Shown: positions 61,859-64,000 of the stretch, piece by piece | Layout of the letters: every line of letters begins with the position of its first letter | Numbering within the stretch: position 1 is the stretch's first letter | Source of the DNA: Brevibacillus fluminis | GTDB lineage: Bacteria; Bacillota; Bacilli; Brevibacillales; Brevibacillaceae | NCBI RefSeq assembly: GCF_003710825.1 | Contig: NZ_RHHQ01000020.1 | Location: forward strand, 62,001-126,000 | DNA length: 64,000 bases | Direction: 5' to 3' | Made by a program: the position numbers and the translations under genes | The notes under the pieces: generated by a model | Database searches by the model: none | Seen by the model: only the letters and a program-made list of their open reading frames with translations | Told to the model about the DNA's origin: nothing

Positions 61859-62485
61859 GTGATTACGTTTCAAACGCTACTCGCATTTGTCTTGATTGTA
61901 TTGAGTCTGTTTGTCATTCCGGGCCCAGCTGTCCTACTCACGGTGACGCGCAGCTTGCATAGCGGCCGCAAAGCTGGGATTTTGGCCGGACTCGGAATCG
62001 CCACCGGTGATTTGATTCATACGTTGTTTGCCGCTGTAGGGCTGTCAGCCATTTTGATGACGTCTGCGCTCGCCTTCAATATCGTCAAATTTGCAGGCGC
62101 GGCTTACTTGCTTTACCTTGGCATCCGGGCCATCATGGAGCGCCCTGCCGATCCTCAAATGCCGACCGTGCAAAAATTGACGCCGCTTGGTACCTATAGC
62201 CAAGCCATCTTGGTGGAAGTGCTGAATCCAAAAACCGCGCTTTTCTTTTTGGCGTTTTTACCGCAGTTCGTCCATCCGGAAAGCGGTGCGTCCTTCATGC
62301 AGTTCCTCTCCCTCGGTCTCATCTTTGTGCTGTTGAGCATCATCTATACGACGTTAATTGCGGTGACAGCACGCATGCTCGGCCAGCTGGTCAAGCGAAT
62401 TTCGTGGCTTGGGCGATGGAGCGGTAAAATCGTCGGCGCGATATACATCGGTTTAGGCTTGAAAGTGGCACTCCAAAGCCGCTGA
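61859..62485 (+). CDS. LysE/RhtB-family amino-acid exporter
   Basis: 208 residues from GTG 61859 (GGAGGGG upstream; the ATG at 61844 overlaps that site). Six membrane helices; VIPGPAVLLTVTRSLHSGRKAGILAGLGIATGD carries the family P-G-P and G-x-x-x-G-D pattern, and VLNPKTALFFLAFLPQF is equally typical. It exports an amino acid or related small molecule; which one is unknown. It is divergent from kimA and followed by a strong terminator. Confidence 0.88.
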   Translation: MITFQTLLAFVLIVLSLFVIPGPAVLLTVTRSLHSGRKAGILAGLGIATGDLIHTLFAAVGLSAILMTSALAFNIVKFAGAAYLLYLGIRAIMERPADPQMPTVQKLTPLGTYSQAILVEVLNPKTALFFLAFLPQFVHPESGASFMQFLSLGLIFVLLSIIYTTLIAVTARMLGQLVKRISWLGRWSGKIVGAIYIGLGLKVALQSR

Positions 62486-62494
62486 TCTGTACAA

Positions 62495-62537
62495 AAAAAC
62501 CGACAGGCTCGCAATCGCTGCCTGTCGGTTTTTTGCT
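62495..62537. terminator. Terminator between the LysE-type gene and the oligopeptide-binding gene
   Basis: AAAACCGACAGGC and GCCTGTCGGTTTT pair exactly around TCGCAATCGCT; T runs on both strands. Confidence 0.85.
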
Positions 62538-62550
62538 GTTTCATTAGAGC

Positions 62551-64000
62551 TTATTTGACGATTTTGATGTCTTTCATATAGGCATTCCATGTCCAGAGCG
62601 GCGTTTCCGAGTAGCCGTCTACACCCTCTACCCCTTTTGTGGTCACCATGATCTGCTTCGGATGGTCGAGCATGATCCAAGGCGTCTCTTCTGCGATGAT
62701 TTTCTCGGCTTGAATCATCAAGTCTGCCCGCTGGTTGTCATCGATCAGCTTGCTCTGCTCATCCAAAAGTTTGTCAAGCTCAGGATTGCGGTAGTTGGCA
62801 TAGTTCGCCCCGCCCTCACCCACATAGGCGGAATGGAAAATCGGCACCAAATTGCCGGACGGATCAGGGAAATCCGAGCCCCAGTCGTTGGCAATGATAT
62901 CATAGTCGCGCGCGCCGCCGAATCCGCGTGTGGTCAATTCCTCACCGGTCACCTTCTCAATCTCCAGATTGATACCCAACGGTTTGACCGCCGCTTGCAG
63001 TGCGAGCACTGAATTCATCTTTAGCGTGTCATTATCGGTCAAAATTTTGGCGCTAAAGCCGTTAGGCACGCTCGATTCGGCCAGCAGCTGCTTGGCTTTG
63101 TCCAGATTGTACGCGTAATCGGGCAGCTCTTTGTAAGCCACCTCCCACTTGTCTTTGGCAAACGTCCAAAGTGTCGGGGAAACAGGGACAGCGCGTGCCG
63201 GCATACCCATTCCACGGACGATCTGGTCCATGATCTTCTGCTTGTCGAGAGCGTAGTTCATCGCTTGCCGCACTTTCACGTCGTTGAACGGCTTGCGCTG
63301 GGTATTGAAGGCGATCACGTCATTGCGCAAACCATCTACCTTCTGGATATTCACATTGTCCATGCCTTCCACGACTTCCACCAAGTCGAGCGGCAGCCCG
63401 ATCAGCATGTTGATCTGTCCCGTCTTCAATCCAGTCACGCGAGTCGTTCCTTCGGGGATGACTTTGTAGACGACTTTATCTAAGTAAGGGCCGCCCGTTT
63501 TATCCCAATAGTTCGTGTTTTTCTCGATGACGATTTCGCTTCCTGTTTTCCAGCTGACATACTTGAATGGGCCTGTGCCCAGTACGCCGCCATCCGGTTT
63601 GCCGAAATTGTCTTTATGCGCTTCGTAATATTTTTTGCTGATGACGTGGCCTGCCGGCGTTCCCATGACATAACGCCAGAGCGCGTCCGGCTTTTTCAGC
63701 GTCACTTTGACCGTCCATTCATCAGCCTTCTCGATTTTGTCCACATTTTCATACATCCAGCCCAGATAGGAGGCCGTTTTCGGGTCTCTGGTACGCTCCA
63801 TGGAAAAAATAACATCGTCGATTGTCATTGGACTGCCATCGGAGAAGGTCACGTCCTTACGTAAATAATACAAATAGGTGACAGGGTCTTTGGCTTCCCA
63901 ACGTTCCGCCAGGCTTGGGGCGAGCTGGGAGTTTTTATCATATTTCAGCAGCCCTTCCGTGATCTGATCTACGACCGCATCGGTCGACGGGTCATAGGCG
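62551..64000 (-). CDS. Oligopeptide ABC transporter substrate-binding protein (SBP_bac_5), 5' end outside window
   Basis: About 483 codons are visible; the frame is open to the right edge (AYDPSTDAVVDQITEGLLKY just inside it), so the signal sequence and start are missing. Family 5 features: YLRKDVTFSDGSPMTIDDV, GTGPFKYVSWKTGSEI, VRQAMNYALDKQKIM and NDWGSDFPDPSGNL. It binds peptides or similar ligands outside the membrane. An OppD/DppD-like ATPase start is at the other end of the window, but far away, so they need not be one system. Confidence 0.92.
   Translation of the reverse strand, partial: AYDPSTDAVVDQITEGLLKYDKNSQLAPSLAERWEAKDPVTYLYYLRKDVTFSDGSPMTIDDVIFSMERTRDPKTASYLGWMYENVDKIEKADEWTVKVTLKKPDALWRYVMGTPAGHVISKKYYEAHKDNFGKPDGGVLGTGPFKYVSWKTGSEIVIEKNTNYWDKTGGPYLDKVVYKVIPEGTTRVTGLKTGQINMLIGLPLDLVEVVEGMDNVNIQKVDGLRNDVIAFNTQRKPFNDVKVRQAMNYALDKQKIMDQIVRGMGMPARAVPVSPTLWTFAKDKWEVAYKELPDYAYNLDKAKQLLAESSVPNGFSAKILTDNDTLKMNSVLALQAAVKPLGINLEIEKVTGEELTTRGFGGARDYDIIANDWGSDFPDPSGNLVPIFHSAYVGEGGANYANYRNPELDKLLDEQSKLIDDNQRADLMIQAEKIIAEETPWIMLDHPKQIMVTTKGVEGVDGYSETPLWTWNAYMKDIKIVK

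Overview
The window looks like chromosomal DNA of an endospore-forming, competence-gene-bearing Bacillota of the Paenibacillaceae type. Brevibacillus or a close relative is my best guess. The reasons are the spoIIP-gpr-rpsT-holA-comE block, the yqeG-yqeH-aroE-yhbY-nadD-yqeK-rsfS-yqeM block, strong AGGAGG-type ribosome binding sites with many GTG/TTG starts, T-box and c-di-AMP riboswitches, and fairly GC-rich codon use. The species call is inference from gene order and style only. No tRNA, rRNA or CRISPR array was seen.

Layout. 1-4.5 kb: the first codons of an oligopeptide ABC ATPase, then yqxA, spoIIP, gpr (sporulation and germination), rpsT and holA. 4.6-8.8 kb: a chemoreceptor divergent from a fusion protein that joins a membrane sensor, a decayed histidine kinase, a decayed receiver and a LuxR DNA-binding domain. 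9-17.8 kb: an anti-sigma/ECF sigma pair and a rearranged late-competence locus (comEC reversed; comEB, asnB, comEA and comER forward). 17.9-24.4 kb: a streptomycin adenylyltransferase-like gene, then the yqe ribosome-assembly/NAD/shikimate block. 24.5-32.3 kb: a DCC protein, dinB, a NifU-N/HEAT protein, a ferritin-like protein, an AraC regulator, a double GNAT acetyltransferase, a GalT/HIT-like protein and lysC. 32.3-40.1 kb: a carbohydrate uptake unit (GH63-type glycosidase, two permeases, lipoprotein binding protein) with a YesM/YesN two-component pair. 40.2-46 kb: a GntR-controlled ECF vitamin-transporter operon with a PurM-like kinase and an ADP-ribosylglycohydrolase. I read it as a possible alpha-ribazole (cobamide lower ligand) salvage unit. 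46.2-49.5 kb: a DapB-like reductase, a BusR-like GntR/RCK_C regulator, a small membrane protein, and a LysM-3D wall protein behind a c-di-AMP riboswitch.

49.5-54.3 kb is the accessory region. A trmO-like tRNA methyltransferase gene has been split: its 3' end is at 49533-49697 and its 5' end at 54196-54300. The roughly 4.5 kb between holds two inverted fragments of a Tn3-family transposase gene flanking a serine hydrolase/beta-lactamase-like gene and an erythromycin-esterase-like gene, a 35-bp direct repeat pair, a possible Tn3 terminal repeat and an SRPBCC gene remnant. This part is visibly more AT-rich than the flanks.

54.4-64 kb: a heterodimeric ABC exporter, proS with a proline T-box leader, a KimA-like potassium importer, a LysE-type exporter and the start-less part of an oligopeptide-binding protein. 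A dispersed hairpin repeat (15824, 22660, 28929 and, reversed, 49510) punctuates intergenic regions. c-di-AMP is a recurring theme within about 14 kb: BusR-like regulator, ydaO-type riboswitch and KimA-like transporter.
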